Source: an uncultured Eubacteriales bacterium (GTDB lineage: Bacteria > Bacillota > Clostridia > Oscillospirales > CAG-272). From it: a stretch of 23,718 nucleotides of DNA. A program made the translations under genes and the position numbers. Below the pieces are notes generated by a model. That model was not told the origin of the DNA and did no database searches. It saw only the letters and a list, made by a program, of their open reading frames with translations. How positions within the stretch are numbered: position 1 is the stretch's first letter; every line of letters begins with the position of its first letter. The stretch spans positions 1-23,718 of the forward strand of contig CAKRMZ010000024.1 in NCBI GenBank assembly GCA_934365155.1, in the 5' to 3' direction. This document shows, piece after piece, positions 1 to 8,015 of the stretch.

Positions 1-510
1 CTCCTTGACAGCAACAATTTGCGGATGTTTTGCCAATTCACGGTAAACCCGCATAGAGATATTCGTTCCGGTGCGAGACGGAACATTATAGAGGATTACC
101 GGTTTGTCCGTAGATTCGGCAATTGTCTGAAAATGCTTAATCAGTCCTTTTTCCGACGCCTTATTATAATAGGGCGTTACGAGCAGCAGCGCATCGGCAC
201 CGGCTTCGGCCGCATGTTTTGAAAGCTCGACGGAATAGGCGGTTTCGTTGGAACCGGTACCGGCGATGACCGGGATACGGCCGGCCGCTTTTTCCACTGC
301 ATAGCTGATAATTTCTCTATGTTCACTGTCGGAAAGAGTTGCAGATTCTCCGGTTGTTCCACAAACGACAATCGCGTCAATTTGATTTTTAATTTGATAT
401 TCAAGCAATTTTCCGAAGGCTTCGTAGTCAATGCGGTCGTTTTTAAACGGAGTGACAATGGCTGTAGCCGCGCCGCGGAAAATTGTTTTTTTAGTGTGAG
501 TGTCAGACAT
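1..510 (-). CDS. dapA: 4-hydroxy-tetrahydrodipicolinate synthase, C-terminus cut by the window edge
   Basis: Condenses pyruvate with aspartate semialdehyde, the first committed step of the diaminopimelate/lysine branch, in the cytoplasm; it feeds peptidoglycan and lysine synthesis. The visible 170 residues show the class I aldolase (NAL/DapA) pattern: the GTTGES motif at 51-56 with the pyruvate-binding Thr pair, VTPYYNK at 111-117, YNVPSRTG at 141-148 with the proton-relay Tyr141, and VKE at 168-170, where Lys169 is the Schiff-base lysine. The family is about 290 residues, so roughly 120 are missing at the left edge. The ATG at 508-510 was chosen because AAAGGAG lies 10 or so bases upstream (520-526) and the protein starts like its relatives. 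It is divergent from queA. The leader is about 107 nt and holds a small hairpin but no lysine riboswitch that I can recognise. Confidence 0.95.
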   Translation of the reverse strand, partial: MSDTHTKKTIFRGAATAIVTPFKNDRIDYEAFGKLLEYQIKNQIDAIVVCGTTGESATLSDSEHREIISYAVEKAAGRIPVIAGTGSNETAYSVELSKHAAEAGADALLLVTPYYNKASEKGLIKHFQTIAESTDKPVILYNVPSRTGTNISMRVYRELAKHPQIVAVKE

Positions 511-567
511 AAATAATGGCTCCTTTCATTTTATAAAAGCCTTTTCCCTCAGTTTTTATGAAATCAA

Positions 568-594
568 ATACCGCAATACTAATATATGCGATAC
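568..594 (-). other. Hairpin in the dapA leader
   Basis: The minus-strand RNA can pair GTATCGCA (594-587) with TGCGGTAT (575-568) around an 11-nt loop, using two G-U pairs. The G-U pairs favour the dapA transcript over the opposite strand. There is no T tract, so it is not a terminator. A role in leader stability or regulation is only inferred. Confidence 0.35.
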
Positions 595-623
595 TTGCTG
601 AAAACGGTATCTTATTTATCATC

Positions 624-652
624 ATAGTACCATAAATTCAAAGGGTTGTCAA
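624..652 (-). promoter_or_regulatory. sigma-A promoter of dapA
   Basis: On the minus strand a perfect -35 TTGACA (652-647) is followed after 17 bp by TACTAT (629-624). Transcription should start near 617, giving a leader of about 107 nt before the dapA ATG. Confidence 0.8.
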
Positions 653-717
653 TTCTGGGAGGCTTTTTTCGGTGAAGAATGGAAAATCATTACGGATAAT
701 AAAAGTGAATAAATGAA

Positions 718-746
718 TTGCGCTTTGCGTCGAGAAATGCTATAAT
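718..746 (+). promoter_or_regulatory. sigma-A promoter of queA
   Basis: TTGCGC (718-723), a 17-bp spacer and a perfect TATAAT (741-746) lie 48 bp before the queA start. The 511-793 gap therefore holds two divergent promoters, dapA's and this one. I see nothing else in it apart from the dapA leader hairpin. Confidence 0.8.
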
Positions 747-793
747 ACTTTTATATAAAAAATTTAATGAATAATGAAATTTGAGAGATAACC

Positions 794-1849
794 ATGACGC
801 CGAACAAGGAACTTTATGTTAAGGATTTTTATTATGATTTGCCGAAAGAATTAATTGCGCAAACGCCGATTGAACCGAGAGATGCTTCTAAGCTTTTGGT
901 GGTCGACCGAAAAACAGGAGAGCTTGAGCATCGTATTTTTCACGATATTATTGATTACCTTCGTCCGGGAGATGTGTTGGTAATCAATGATTCCAAGGTA
1001 ATACCGGCGCGTTTATATGGAAAAAAGCTTCAAACGGATGTCCTTTGTGAGTTCGTTTTGCTGCGCCAGTGCGAGTTGGATATATGGGAAGTGATGGTGC
1101 GCCCGGGAAGAAGATTGAAGCCGGGTACCTGTGTTTCTTTTTCGGACGGAATTTTGTTTGCAGATATCTTAGAGCATGCTGACGGAGGTTGCCGTAAAGT
1201 ACATTTCCGTTATGATAAAAATCGTTACCGGAACATTTATGAGGTTTTGGATGAAATCGGCAATATGCCGCTTCCGCCGTATATTACGGAGCGTTTGTCC
1301 GATCGGGACCGATATCAAACGGTTTATGCGCGCGAGCGCGGCAGTGCCGCTGCGCCGACTGCTGGGTTGCATTTTACGCCGGAACTTATGGATAGGATTC
1401 GCAAAAAGGGAATCGATATTGTCCCGGTTATGCTTCATGTGGGAATCGGAACCTTTCGTCCCGTTAAAGTAAAAAAGCTTTCCGAGCATATTATGCATTC
1501 GGAATATTACAGTATTACACAGGAAAGCGCGGATCGAATTAATAGGGCGCGAGCTGCCGGCGGGAGAATTGTTGCAGTAGGAACGACCTGTTGCCGTGTG
1601 TTGGAGAGCGCTGCGGATGAAAACGGGGTGCTTCATGAAAAGAGCGGAAATACCAATATCTTTATTTTCCCTGGATATACTTTCCGTGCGGTGGATTGCC
1701 TGATTACCAACTTCCATTTGCCTGAGAGCACCTTGATTATGTTAGTGAGTGCATTTTCTTCCAGGGAAATTGTAATGAATGCATATCAAAACGCCATTGA
1801 AAATCAATATCGCTTTTTTTCGTTTGGAGATGCCTGTTTCTTTCAGTGA
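794..1849 (+). CDS. queA: S-adenosylmethionine:tRNA ribosyltransferase-isomerase
   Basis: Transfers and isomerises the ribosyl group of SAM onto 7-aminomethyl-7-deazaguanine at tRNA position 34, giving epoxyqueuosine. The 351 residues match the family length. Family blocks are visible in order: DFYYDLPKELIAQ at 11-23, VINDSKVIPARL at 63-74, AAAPTAGLHFT at 185-195, VGIGTFRPV at 216-224, VGTTCCRVLES at 262-272 (many relatives have Ser-Val where this has Cys-Cys) and ITNFHLPESTL at 304-314. The ATG at 794 adds about 8 residues before the usual first strand; its ribosome binding site (GAGAGA, 783-788) is weak. No tgt, queG or queuosine salvage gene is next to it, so the rest of the pathway must lie elsewhere. 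It is first in a loose plus-strand series with the NUDIX gene. Confidence 0.96.
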   Translation: MTPNKELYVKDFYYDLPKELIAQTPIEPRDASKLLVVDRKTGELEHRIFHDIIDYLRPGDVLVINDSKVIPARLYGKKLQTDVLCEFVLLRQCELDIWEVMVRPGRRLKPGTCVSFSDGILFADILEHADGGCRKVHFRYDKNRYRNIYEVLDEIGNMPLPPYITERLSDRDRYQTVYARERGSAAAPTAGLHFTPELMDRIRKKGIDIVPVMLHVGIGTFRPVKVKKLSEHIMHSEYYSITQESADRINRARAAGGRIVAVGTTCCRVLESAADENGVLHEKSGNTNIFIFPGYTFRAVDCLITNFHLPESTLIMLVSAFSSREIVMNAYQNAIENQYRFFSFGDACFFQ

Positions 1850-1918
1850 GTGTATTTGCATTTGAACAGGATTGTTATGACAAAGAATATTTGACATTGC
1901 AAAAATAGGAGGGATAGT

Positions 1919-2497
1919 ATGGAAAAGAGAGATGCCAACGGGTTAACGGAGAAAGAGTTTTTAGAAGCCTATGCGACAAAAAATTATCCGAGACCGTATT
2001 TAACGGCCGATATTATTGTTTTCTCCGAAGCAGCGAATCCCAAAAGAGTTTTGCTGATCCGTCGAAAAAATCATCCGTGTATTGAATGCTGGGCCTTCCC
2101 GGGAGGATTTTCACAGGCAGATGAAAGTCTGGAGCAGACGGCAGCACGGGAATTGGAAGAAGAAACCGGCATTGTTGGCTTGTGTATGCGTCCGTTGGCA
2201 CCATTCAGCAGACCCGGACGGGATCCGCGCGGATGGATTGTAACGGAGGCGTATGTCACCGAGGTAGCCGAAAATCAAGTAAGACCCGTAGCCGGCGACG
2301 ATGCCGGTGAGGCGGTTTGGTTTGATCTTTTTATACAGAACGGTCAAGTGTCTTTAAAAAGGGAAAATACGGTGATAGAATTTGAATATAGATGGAATTC
2401 GGGGCGATTTTATATTCACGCGCTCTCAAAGGAGCAATTAGCCTTTGATCATGCGGAGATGCTCTGCACTGCATTGCATTTGTATCAAGACCGATAA
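1919..2497 (+). CDS. NUDIX hydrolase, ADP-ribose pyrophosphatase-like
   Basis: Predicted to hydrolyse a nucleoside diphosphate linked to another moiety, using Mg2+ or Mn2+. A complete Nudix box, GX5EX7REUXEEXGU, runs from Gly63 to Ile85, with the catalytic stretch RELEEETGI at 77-85. The flanking sequence (PYLTADIIVF near 26-35, RRKNHPCIECWAFPGGF near 48-64) is typical of the COG1051/ADP-ribose pyrophosphatase-type group, but substrate cannot be read from sequence. The ATG at 1919 has a strong AGGAGGG (1907-1913) 5 nt upstream. It lies 69 nt after queA and may be cotranscribed with it. Length is 192 residues. Confidence 0.88.
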   Translation: MEKRDANGLTEKEFLEAYATKNYPRPYLTADIIVFSEAANPKRVLLIRRKNHPCIECWAFPGGFSQADESLEQTAARELEEETGIVGLCMRPLAPFSRPGRDPRGWIVTEAYVTEVAENQVRPVAGDDAGEAVWFDLFIQNGQVSLKRENTVIEFEYRWNSGRFYIHALSKEQLAFDHAEMLCTALHLYQDR

Positions 2498-2501
2498 AAT
2501 G

Positions 2502-2543
2502 ATCCGGCATTTACAACCCGGATGATGAGCCGCTGAACGGCTC
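2502..2543 (+). other. Two tandem hairpins between the NUDIX gene and nfnA
   Basis: The first pairs ATCCGG (2502-2507) with CCGGAT (2518-2523) around a 10-nt loop. The second pairs GAGCCG (2527-2532) with CGGCTC (2538-2543) around CTGAA. The sequence after them is A-rich rather than T-rich, and the nfnA ribosome binding site follows 10 nt later, so they are better read as an RNA processing or stability element than as an intrinsic terminator. Confidence 0.45.
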
Positions 2544-2566
2544 TAAAATAAAATGGAGAATCGATT

Positions 2567-3427
2567 ATGTATCAAATTATTCGTAAAACTGTTTTAAATC
2601 CGACTGTTACACAAATGGAAATTGCAGCGCCCTTGGTGGCGAAAAAGGCAAAACCCGGACAGTTTATCATATTGCGGGTCAATTCGGACGGGGAACGGAT
2701 TCCTTTAACCGTAGCAGGCTGCAACCCGTCTGAGGGCACGGTGAAAATTATTTTTCAGGTTGTAGGTGCGACAACCTACGCTTTGAATCACAAACAGCAA
2801 GGGGAGTTTATTTCGGATTTTGTAGGCCCCTTAGGGATGCCGACGGATACGGAGGGGCTTCACAGGGTATGCATTATCGGCGGTGGAGTCGGCTGTGCCA
2901 TTGCGCTGCCGATTGCAGAGAAGCTTTTTCAGTCAGGAGCAGATGTAACCGGTATTATCGGTTTTCGAAATCGGGATCTGGTTATTCTTGAACAGGAATT
3001 CAGAGCCTGCTCCAATCGCATGATGCTGATGACGGATGACGGTTCTTACGGGCAGCACGGAAATGTGACGGTTCCGCTCAAAGAGATGTTGGAGGCCGGA
3101 GAAAAGTTTGACCGTATTATTGCCATCGGTCCTCTGGTTATGATGAAATTTGTAGTGGCGACTTCAAAACCTTTTCAGGTTCCGGTGACGGTTTCCATGA
3201 ATCCGATTATGATTGACGGAACCGGCATGTGCGGCGGATGCAGACTGACTTTAAATAAAGATGGTAAAAAGGTTACAAAATTTGCCTGTGTAGACGGTCC
3301 GGAGTTCGATGGATACGAAGTTGATTTTGACGAGGCTATGTCGCGCGGAAGAATGTATGCGGATTTTGAGCGCCATGCATACGAAAATGCTTGTCATCTG
3401 TTTAGCAAAGCACAGGGGGAATCTTAA
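2567..3427 (+). CDS. nfnA: NfnA: FAD and [2Fe-2S] subunit of NADH-dependent ferredoxin:NADP+ oxidoreductase
   Basis: Small subunit of the cytoplasmic electron-bifurcating complex that couples NADH and reduced ferredoxin oxidation to formation of two NADPH. The FAD site is at RIPLTVAG (44-51) and the NAD-binding loop at GGGVGCA (105-111). The C-terminal iron-sulphur segment shows Asp217, Cys222, Cys225 and Cys241, consistent with the unusual one-Asp/three-Cys ligand set of NfnA. The fold is shared with dihydroorotate dehydrogenase PyrK and sulfide dehydrogenase beta. The immediate partner, a GltD-like NfnB one base downstream, makes NfnA the best call over PyrK. The start ATG at 2567 has TGGAG at 2554-2558. 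Length 286 residues fits the family. Confidence 0.92.
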   Translation: MYQIIRKTVLNPTVTQMEIAAPLVAKKAKPGQFIILRVNSDGERIPLTVAGCNPSEGTVKIIFQVVGATTYALNHKQQGEFISDFVGPLGMPTDTEGLHRVCIIGGGVGCAIALPIAEKLFQSGADVTGIIGFRNRDLVILEQEFRACSNRMMLMTDDGSYGQHGNVTVPLKEMLEAGEKFDRIIAIGPLVMMKFVVATSKPFQVPVTVSMNPIMIDGTGMCGGCRLTLNKDGKKVTKFACVDGPEFDGYEVDFDEAMSRGRMYADFERHAYENACHLFSKAQGES

Positions 3428-3428
3428 T

Positions 3429-4838
3429 ATGGCTATTTTTCCGAAACAGCATGAAATGCCGACGCAACCGATGCAGTTGCGTGTACATAATTTTGACGAA
3501 GTCACTTTAGGATATACGGAGGAAACGGCAATTCAAGAGGCCAATCGGTGCCTTGAGTGCAAGAATAAGCCTTGTGTATCCGGATGCCCGGTTAATATTG
3601 ATATTCCGAGTTTTATACTGCATATAAAAAATCATGATTTCGAAGAGGCGTATCGGGTGATATCCGCATCCTCTTCTCTTCCTGCGGTTTGCGGACGCGT
3701 ATGTCCGCAGGAGACGCAGTGTGAGTGTCGGTGTGCTTTGGGCAAAAACTTTGAGCCGGTGGCGATCGGCCGTTTGGAGCGCTTTGTTGCGGATTGGCAC
3801 AACGAGCATATCAAGGAGGCTCCGGAAAAGCCCCAGGCAACCGGACATAAGGTAGCGGTTGTCGGCTCCGGCCCGTCCGGTCTTACCTGTGCCGGAGAGC
3901 TTGCCAAAAAGGGACATTCGGTTACGGTTTTTGAAGCGCTCCATACAGCGGGAGGCGTGCTTGTTTACGGTATTCCGGAGTTCCGCCTGCCAAAGGCCAT
4001 TGTTGCCAAAGAGGTAGAGGGCTTAAGGAGCTTAGATGTGGATATTGAGACCAATGTCGTCATCGGAAAGTCATTGACGGTAGATGAGCTTTTTGAGAGA
4101 GGATATGAGGCCGTATTCATCGGTTCCGGTGCAGGTCTTCCGAATTTTATGGGAATCCCCGGTGAAGGCTGCAAGGGAGTATATTCCGCCAACGAATTTC
4201 TCACTCGGTCGAATTTGATGAAGGCGTATCGTGAAGATGCCGAAACACCGATTATGAAAGGCGGAACGGTTGCGGTTGTCGGCGGCGGAAATGTTGCTAT
4301 GGATGCGGCCAGAACGGCAATCCGTTTGGGGGCGGAGAAGGTATATATTGTATATCGCCGTTCTCTGGAGGAATTACCGGCGCGCAAGGAAGAAGTAAAA
4401 CACGCTATGGAAGAGGGCATTGAATTTCGTTTGCTTTGCAATCCCGTGAAAATACTTGCCTATGAAAACAAAGAAGATCCGCGTGATCCGAAAAACGGAT
4501 TCGTAAGCGGAATGCAGTGCATTCGTATGGAGCTCGGTCAACCGGATGAAAGAGGACGGCGTCGCCCGATCCCGATTCCGAACAGCGAGTTTATCATAGA
4601 TGTGGATACCGTTATTATCGCGATCGGTACCTCCCCGAACCCGTTGATTAAAAAAACAACAGAGGGCTTGGAAGTGAATGCACGCGGCGGAATTGTGATT
4701 CGGGAAGACACCGGGGCTACGACAAGAGAGGGTGTCTATGCGGGAGGCGATGCGGTGACCGGCGCTGCAACCGTCATTTCCGCCATGGGTGCCGGAAAGG
4801 CGGCAGCCAAAGCAATTGATGCGTATTTGAATAAATAA
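3429..4838 (+). CDS. nfnB: NfnB: GltD-like FAD/[4Fe-4S] subunit of the ferredoxin:NADP+ oxidoreductase
   Basis: Large subunit of NfnAB; it carries the bifurcating FAD and two [4Fe-4S] clusters and binds NADP(H). Often annotated gltA or glutamate synthase small chain because of homology to GltD; no glutamate synthase large subunit is present here. Cluster ligands are visible at Cys41, Cys44, Cys49, Cys53 and at Cys88, Cys92, Cys98, Cys102. Dinucleotide-binding loops are GSGPSG (146-151) and GGGNVA (285-290), and the C-terminal FAD motif YAGGDAVTGAATVISAMGAG is at 447-466. The reading frame stays open upstream to 3309, but the ATG at 3429 is the real start: AGGGGGA is at 3414-3420, the nfnA stop is one base before, and the 469-residue product matches the family. 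Confidence 0.93.
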   Translation: MAIFPKQHEMPTQPMQLRVHNFDEVTLGYTEETAIQEANRCLECKNKPCVSGCPVNIDIPSFILHIKNHDFEEAYRVISASSSLPAVCGRVCPQETQCECRCALGKNFEPVAIGRLERFVADWHNEHIKEAPEKPQATGHKVAVVGSGPSGLTCAGELAKKGHSVTVFEALHTAGGVLVYGIPEFRLPKAIVAKEVEGLRSLDVDIETNVVIGKSLTVDELFERGYEAVFIGSGAGLPNFMGIPGEGCKGVYSANEFLTRSNLMKAYREDAETPIMKGGTVAVVGGGNVAMDAARTAIRLGAEKVYIVYRRSLEELPARKEEVKHAMEEGIEFRLLCNPVKILAYENKEDPRDPKNGFVSGMQCIRMELGQPDERGRRRPIPIPNSEFIIDVDTVIIAIGTSPNPLIKKTTEGLEVNARGGIVIREDTGATTREGVYAGGDAVTGAATVISAMGAGKAAAKAIDAYLNK

Positions 4839-4889
4839 ATAAGATGCAAGAGCAGCTTGTCAATTGAAAAAACAGCTTAGGTATCCGTA

Positions 4890-4918
4890 TTGAAAGGCCG
4901 ATATGTTTATGCTATAAT
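4890..4918 (+). promoter_or_regulatory. sigma-A promoter of the miaA operon
   Basis: TTGAAA (4890-4895), a 17-bp spacer and a perfect TATAAT (4913-4918) lie 71 bp before the miaA start. It is the only convincing promoter I see for the run miaA, HlyD-like gene, yggS, sepF. Confidence 0.82.
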
Positions 4919-4989
4919 AAACTTGTGCAAAAATTTTTCTTAAGGTATGGGAAAGCGTTTTGAAAATAGGGAAGAGGAGGTCTGATAGC

Positions 4990-5922
4990 TTGATTAAAGT
5001 GCTTTGTATTGCAGGACCGACCGCTTCCGGCAAAACGGCGATGGCGGTAAAGCTTGCCCGAATGCTCGACGGAGAGGTAATTTCCTGTGATTCCATGCAA
5101 ATTTATCGGAGAATGAATGTGGGAACTGCCAAACCCGGCGCGGAAGAAATGGGCGGTGTTGTTCATCATATGATTGATGTTGCAGAGCCGTGGGAGAATT
5201 TTTCCTGCATGGATTTTGCTGCTTTGGCACGTGTTTGTGCAAAAGAGACGGCATCCCGCGGAAAAACCCCGATTTTTTGCGGAGGCACCGGGTTTTATTT
5301 AGACCATATTTTGAACGATACTTCTTTTTCTGAGGCAGAGGCATCTTCCGAATTCCGAGAGAAAATGTATCTTTATGCGGATCAATACGGCGTTGAAGCC
5401 TTACATCGAAAATTAAGCGAGATTGATCCGGAATCGGCCGCGGTCATTCATAAAAATAACATAAAACGAGTAATTCGTGCGATTGAAATTTATGAACAAA
5501 GCGGCATTCCGAAATCTGAATGGGATCGCCGGTCCCGAACGAAGAAGGCCATTTTCAAGCCGTATATTGCAGTGCTTGCTTACAGTGACCGTGCCATGTT
5601 ATACGACCGTATCAATCGGCGTGTGGATCAGATGTTTGATGGCGGCCTTGTGTCGGAGGTGGAGTCGCTTTTGAAAGCCGGCGATCTTCGCACAGGTACA
5701 ACGGCGATTCAGGCGATCGGATATAAAGAGTTAGTGGAATACTTTGACGGCAAAATTTCTATCGATGAAGCTCGCGAAAAGATTAAGAAAAATACGCGAA
5801 ATTATGCGAAACGACAGATGACATGGTTTCTTCATCATGGGAACGCGCATGTTTTTTATATGGATTCGGACGATCGCGACACAGTGGCAAAACAGATTTT
5901 TGAAGGATTCTTAGCAGAATAA
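4990..5922 (+). CDS. miaA: tRNA dimethylallyltransferase
   Basis: Adds the dimethylallyl group from dimethylallyl diphosphate to N6 of A37 in tRNAs reading UNN codons. The N-terminal P-loop GPTASGKT is at 9-16, the catalytic Asp34 sits in SCDSMQIYR, and the conserved GGTGFYLDHIL is at 98-108. The C-terminal half contains the usual ...YAKRQMTWF motif near 280. The frame extends up to a TTG at 4960, but AGAGGAGG (4973-4980) lies inside that extension, so I choose the TTG at 4990 with 9-nt spacing, giving MIKVLCIAGP and 310 residues, the normal length. First gene of the miaA/HlyD-like/yggS/sepF operon. Confidence 0.95.
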   Translation: MIKVLCIAGPTASGKTAMAVKLARMLDGEVISCDSMQIYRRMNVGTAKPGAEEMGGVVHHMIDVAEPWENFSCMDFAALARVCAKETASRGKTPIFCGGTGFYLDHILNDTSFSEAEASSEFREKMYLYADQYGVEALHRKLSEIDPESAAVIHKNNIKRVIRAIEIYEQSGIPKSEWDRRSRTKKAIFKPYIAVLAYSDRAMLYDRINRRVDQMFDGGLVSEVESLLKAGDLRTGTTAIQAIGYKELVEYFDGKISIDEAREKIKKNTRNYAKRQMTWFLHHGNAHVFYMDSDDRDTVAKQIFEGFLAE

Positions 5923-5954
5923 TTGTGTTGCTTAAATGTTGAGGAGTGATAAAA

Positions 5955-7205
5955 ATGAAGAGGAAATCATTGAAAAGCCCAATGAAATATTTGGCGAGTA
6001 CAGTGGTAGCACTGCTGATTTCGTCTTATATTATCTATCATCTGATTGTAAGCATCGGAACCGGGGTGGAAACGACTCCTGCGCTGTACGTGACGCAGGA
6101 GAAAAAAATTGCTGCGCAGGGATATATATTTCGGGATGAGACGATTGTATATTCTACCCGCAGCGGTATTACCAACTATATGTTCGACAGCGGCGAGAAA
6201 GTGAAAAACGGAACGTTGATTGCCAATATCTATTCGGGAACAATAGATTCCGATGTTGAGGCCCAACTTGTGCGACTGGACCATAAAATCGAACTGTTAA
6301 CACAGAGCACCAGAACCTTAAGCTACAGCTTTGCCGATACATCGTCACTGGACGCGGAAATTTACGATAATTATTATTTGATTCAGAATAAGCTTGCGTC
6401 GGGAGATATTGATTTTGCTATTCGCAAGCTTGACGATTTACTGATCGGTTTAAATAAGAGGAACAGTGTGATTCAATCTTCAATCGATTTTAGATCGACA
6501 ATTTCCGCATTGACCGCACAGAAAAATTCGTTGCTTTCCCGTTATTCCGGCCAAAGTGAAGCGGTTTATGCAAAGCAAAGCGGATATTTATATACGAATG
6601 TGGACGGCTATGAAAATATTTTTACGGTTTCCGCTTTGGATTCATTGACAATTGAAGGCTTTAAAACATTGATAGAATCTGCGCCGGAATCCATCGATCA
6701 ATCGCGCGCCTGCGGCAAAATTGCGTCGAATTTCAAATGGTATTTGGCTTTGAGCTTAGACCGGGATCAGATGCGTAATTACCGGGAGAAAGATAATTAT
6801 ACGCTGTATTTTCCATATAATTCCGATCAGTCCGTAGAAATGACCTTGGATCGAATGATTGCCGAAAATGATTCGGAAGATGTGGTGTTGATTTTCTCTT
6901 CCGATACCATACCGGACAATTTTGAATTTCTAAGAAGGCAAACGGTTGAAATTGTACAGAATTCTTATTCCGGATACCGCATTCCTGCCGATGCGGTCCG
7001 TATGGTAGACGGAACCCTCGGCGTATATGTTCAAAAGGGATACAGCGTATGCTTCCGGCGTATTGAACCGCTCGCGGAGCTGGACGGTTACTATATCGTA
7101 GATGCTTCGCCGTCGAGCGGAGAGAATGAGTATGAGCCGCTTGCGCTGTATGATTCGGTTATTGTAAAAGGAAAACGCCTGTATAACGGCAAAGTGATTG
7201 ATTAA
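5955..7205 (+). CDS. HlyD-like membrane adaptor protein beside the division genes
   Basis: A bitopic membrane protein of 416 residues with one N-terminal transmembrane helix (about 11-34) and a large outside part. Residues 67-93 resemble the first half of a lipoyl-like hairpin (short beta strands ending in GEKVKNGTLIA). Residues 98-190 are helical, predicted coiled coil. A matching second half (VYAKQSGYLY) comes at 204-213. A beta-rich C-terminal part with YRIPADAVRMVDGTLGVYV (341-359) is typical of HlyD/RND adaptor folds. I infer an HlyD-family adaptor, but no ABC or RND transporter gene is adjacent. It sits 32 nt after miaA and 14 nt before yggS, so a role with the cell envelope or divisome is suggested by context only. 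The ATG at 5955 was chosen over an upstream GTG (5946) because GAGGAG (5941-5946) precedes it. Confidence 0.75.
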   Translation: MKRKSLKSPMKYLASTVVALLISSYIIYHLIVSIGTGVETTPALYVTQEKKIAAQGYIFRDETIVYSTRSGITNYMFDSGEKVKNGTLIANIYSGTIDSDVEAQLVRLDHKIELLTQSTRTLSYSFADTSSLDAEIYDNYYLIQNKLASGDIDFAIRKLDDLLIGLNKRNSVIQSSIDFRSTISALTAQKNSLLSRYSGQSEAVYAKQSGYLYTNVDGYENIFTVSALDSLTIEGFKTLIESAPESIDQSRACGKIASNFKWYLALSLDRDQMRNYREKDNYTLYFPYNSDQSVEMTLDRMIAENDSEDVVLIFSSDTIPDNFEFLRRQTVEIVQNSYSGYRIPADAVRMVDGTLGVYVQKGYSVCFRRIEPLAELDGYYIVDASPSSGENEYEPLALYDSVIVKGKRLYNGKVID

Positions 7206-7219
7206 GGAGGAATTTTAAA

Positions 7220-7939
7220 ATGAGCGCGGAATCGGCATCGTTTTTACAGATTGCTGAAAATATAAACTTTTTAAATGCGGACATTGAACGAATTAAAAAG
7301 GAACATCACATTGATCGCGAAATTACTGTTTTGGCCGCGACCAAGACGGTACCGCCCGAAAAAATCAATTACGCGATCGATCATTGCGGTATTCGGGTGA
7401 TCGGAGAAAACCGGGCGGATGAGTTGGTATCAAAATACGATGCGGTTCATAAAGATAAAGCGGAACTGCACTTTATCGGTGCGCTCCAAAGCAATAAGGT
7501 GCGGCAGATCATTGATAAAGTGTCTATGATTCATTCTTTGGATCGACTTTCCTTGGCAAAAGAAATCGACCGTCAGGCAAAAATTCATGGCAAAGTAATG
7601 GATTGTCTGATTGAAATAAACAGTGGACACGAATTTGCAAAATCCGGGGTGATGCCGGAGGATTTTGAGGATTTTTTGGAGCAAATCGACAAATTCGATT
7701 CGATATCGGTACGCGGAATTATGACAATTGCGCCGAATTGCGAAAAAAAAGATGAATATTGTAAGTATTTTTCTAAAACTTATCAATTATTTATTGACAT
7801 TTTGCAAAAAAAACATCATAATATAGATATACCTATTTTGTCAATGGGAATGAGCGGTTCTTATGAACAGGCAATTTTGTGTGGGGCGACGATGATTCGA
7901 CCGGGGAGTTTAATTTTTGGCCAGCGAAGTTACCATTGA
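7220..7939 (+). CDS. yggS: YggS-family pyridoxal phosphate-binding protein (PLPBP/YlmE)
   Basis: Member of the PLP homeostasis protein family, a single-domain alanine-racemase-like barrel without known catalytic activity, which affects vitamin B6 and amino/keto acid balance. Lys42 in AATKTV is the expected PLP lysine. Other family blocks are IGENRADEL (61-69), HFIGALQSNKVR (84-95), and the C-terminal LSMGMSGSYEQAI with RPGSLIFGQR binding the phosphate. Length 239 is slightly over the usual 220-230. AAGGAGG (7204-7210), partly overlapping the stop of the preceding gene, supports the ATG at 7220. Placement just before sepF is the common Gram-positive order (ylmE-ylmF in Bacillus). Confidence 0.95.
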   Translation: MSAESASFLQIAENINFLNADIERIKKEHHIDREITVLAATKTVPPEKINYAIDHCGIRVIGENRADELVSKYDAVHKDKAELHFIGALQSNKVRQIIDKVSMIHSLDRLSLAKEIDRQAKIHGKVMDCLIEINSGHEFAKSGVMPEDFEDFLEQIDKFDSISVRGIMTIAPNCEKKDEYCKYFSKTYQLFIDILQKKHHNIDIPILSMGMSGSYEQAILCGATMIRPGSLIFGQRSYH

Positions 7940-8015
7940 ATGTTTTCTTGCTGTGCCTTGCATGACCAAGACGTTTTCGTTAAGAATGTAAAAAAACATG
8001 GAGGATATAAAAACG

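Noticed and set aside
511..617. Lysine riboswitch in the dapA leader
   Set aside because: The leader is too short and shows only one hairpin, without the conserved multi-helix core.
1169..1717. Long minus-strand frame inside queA
   Set aside because: Antisense shadow of queA, no ribosome binding site or domain.
1891..1919. TTGACA (1891-1896) with ATAGTA as a promoter for the NUDIX gene
   Set aside because: The -10 would overlap the ribosome binding site and start codon, so the transcript would lack them.
3309..3428. A longer NfnB starting at 3309
   Set aside because: It would overlap nfnA by about 40 codons; the ATG at 3429 has a ribosome binding site and the family's N-terminus.
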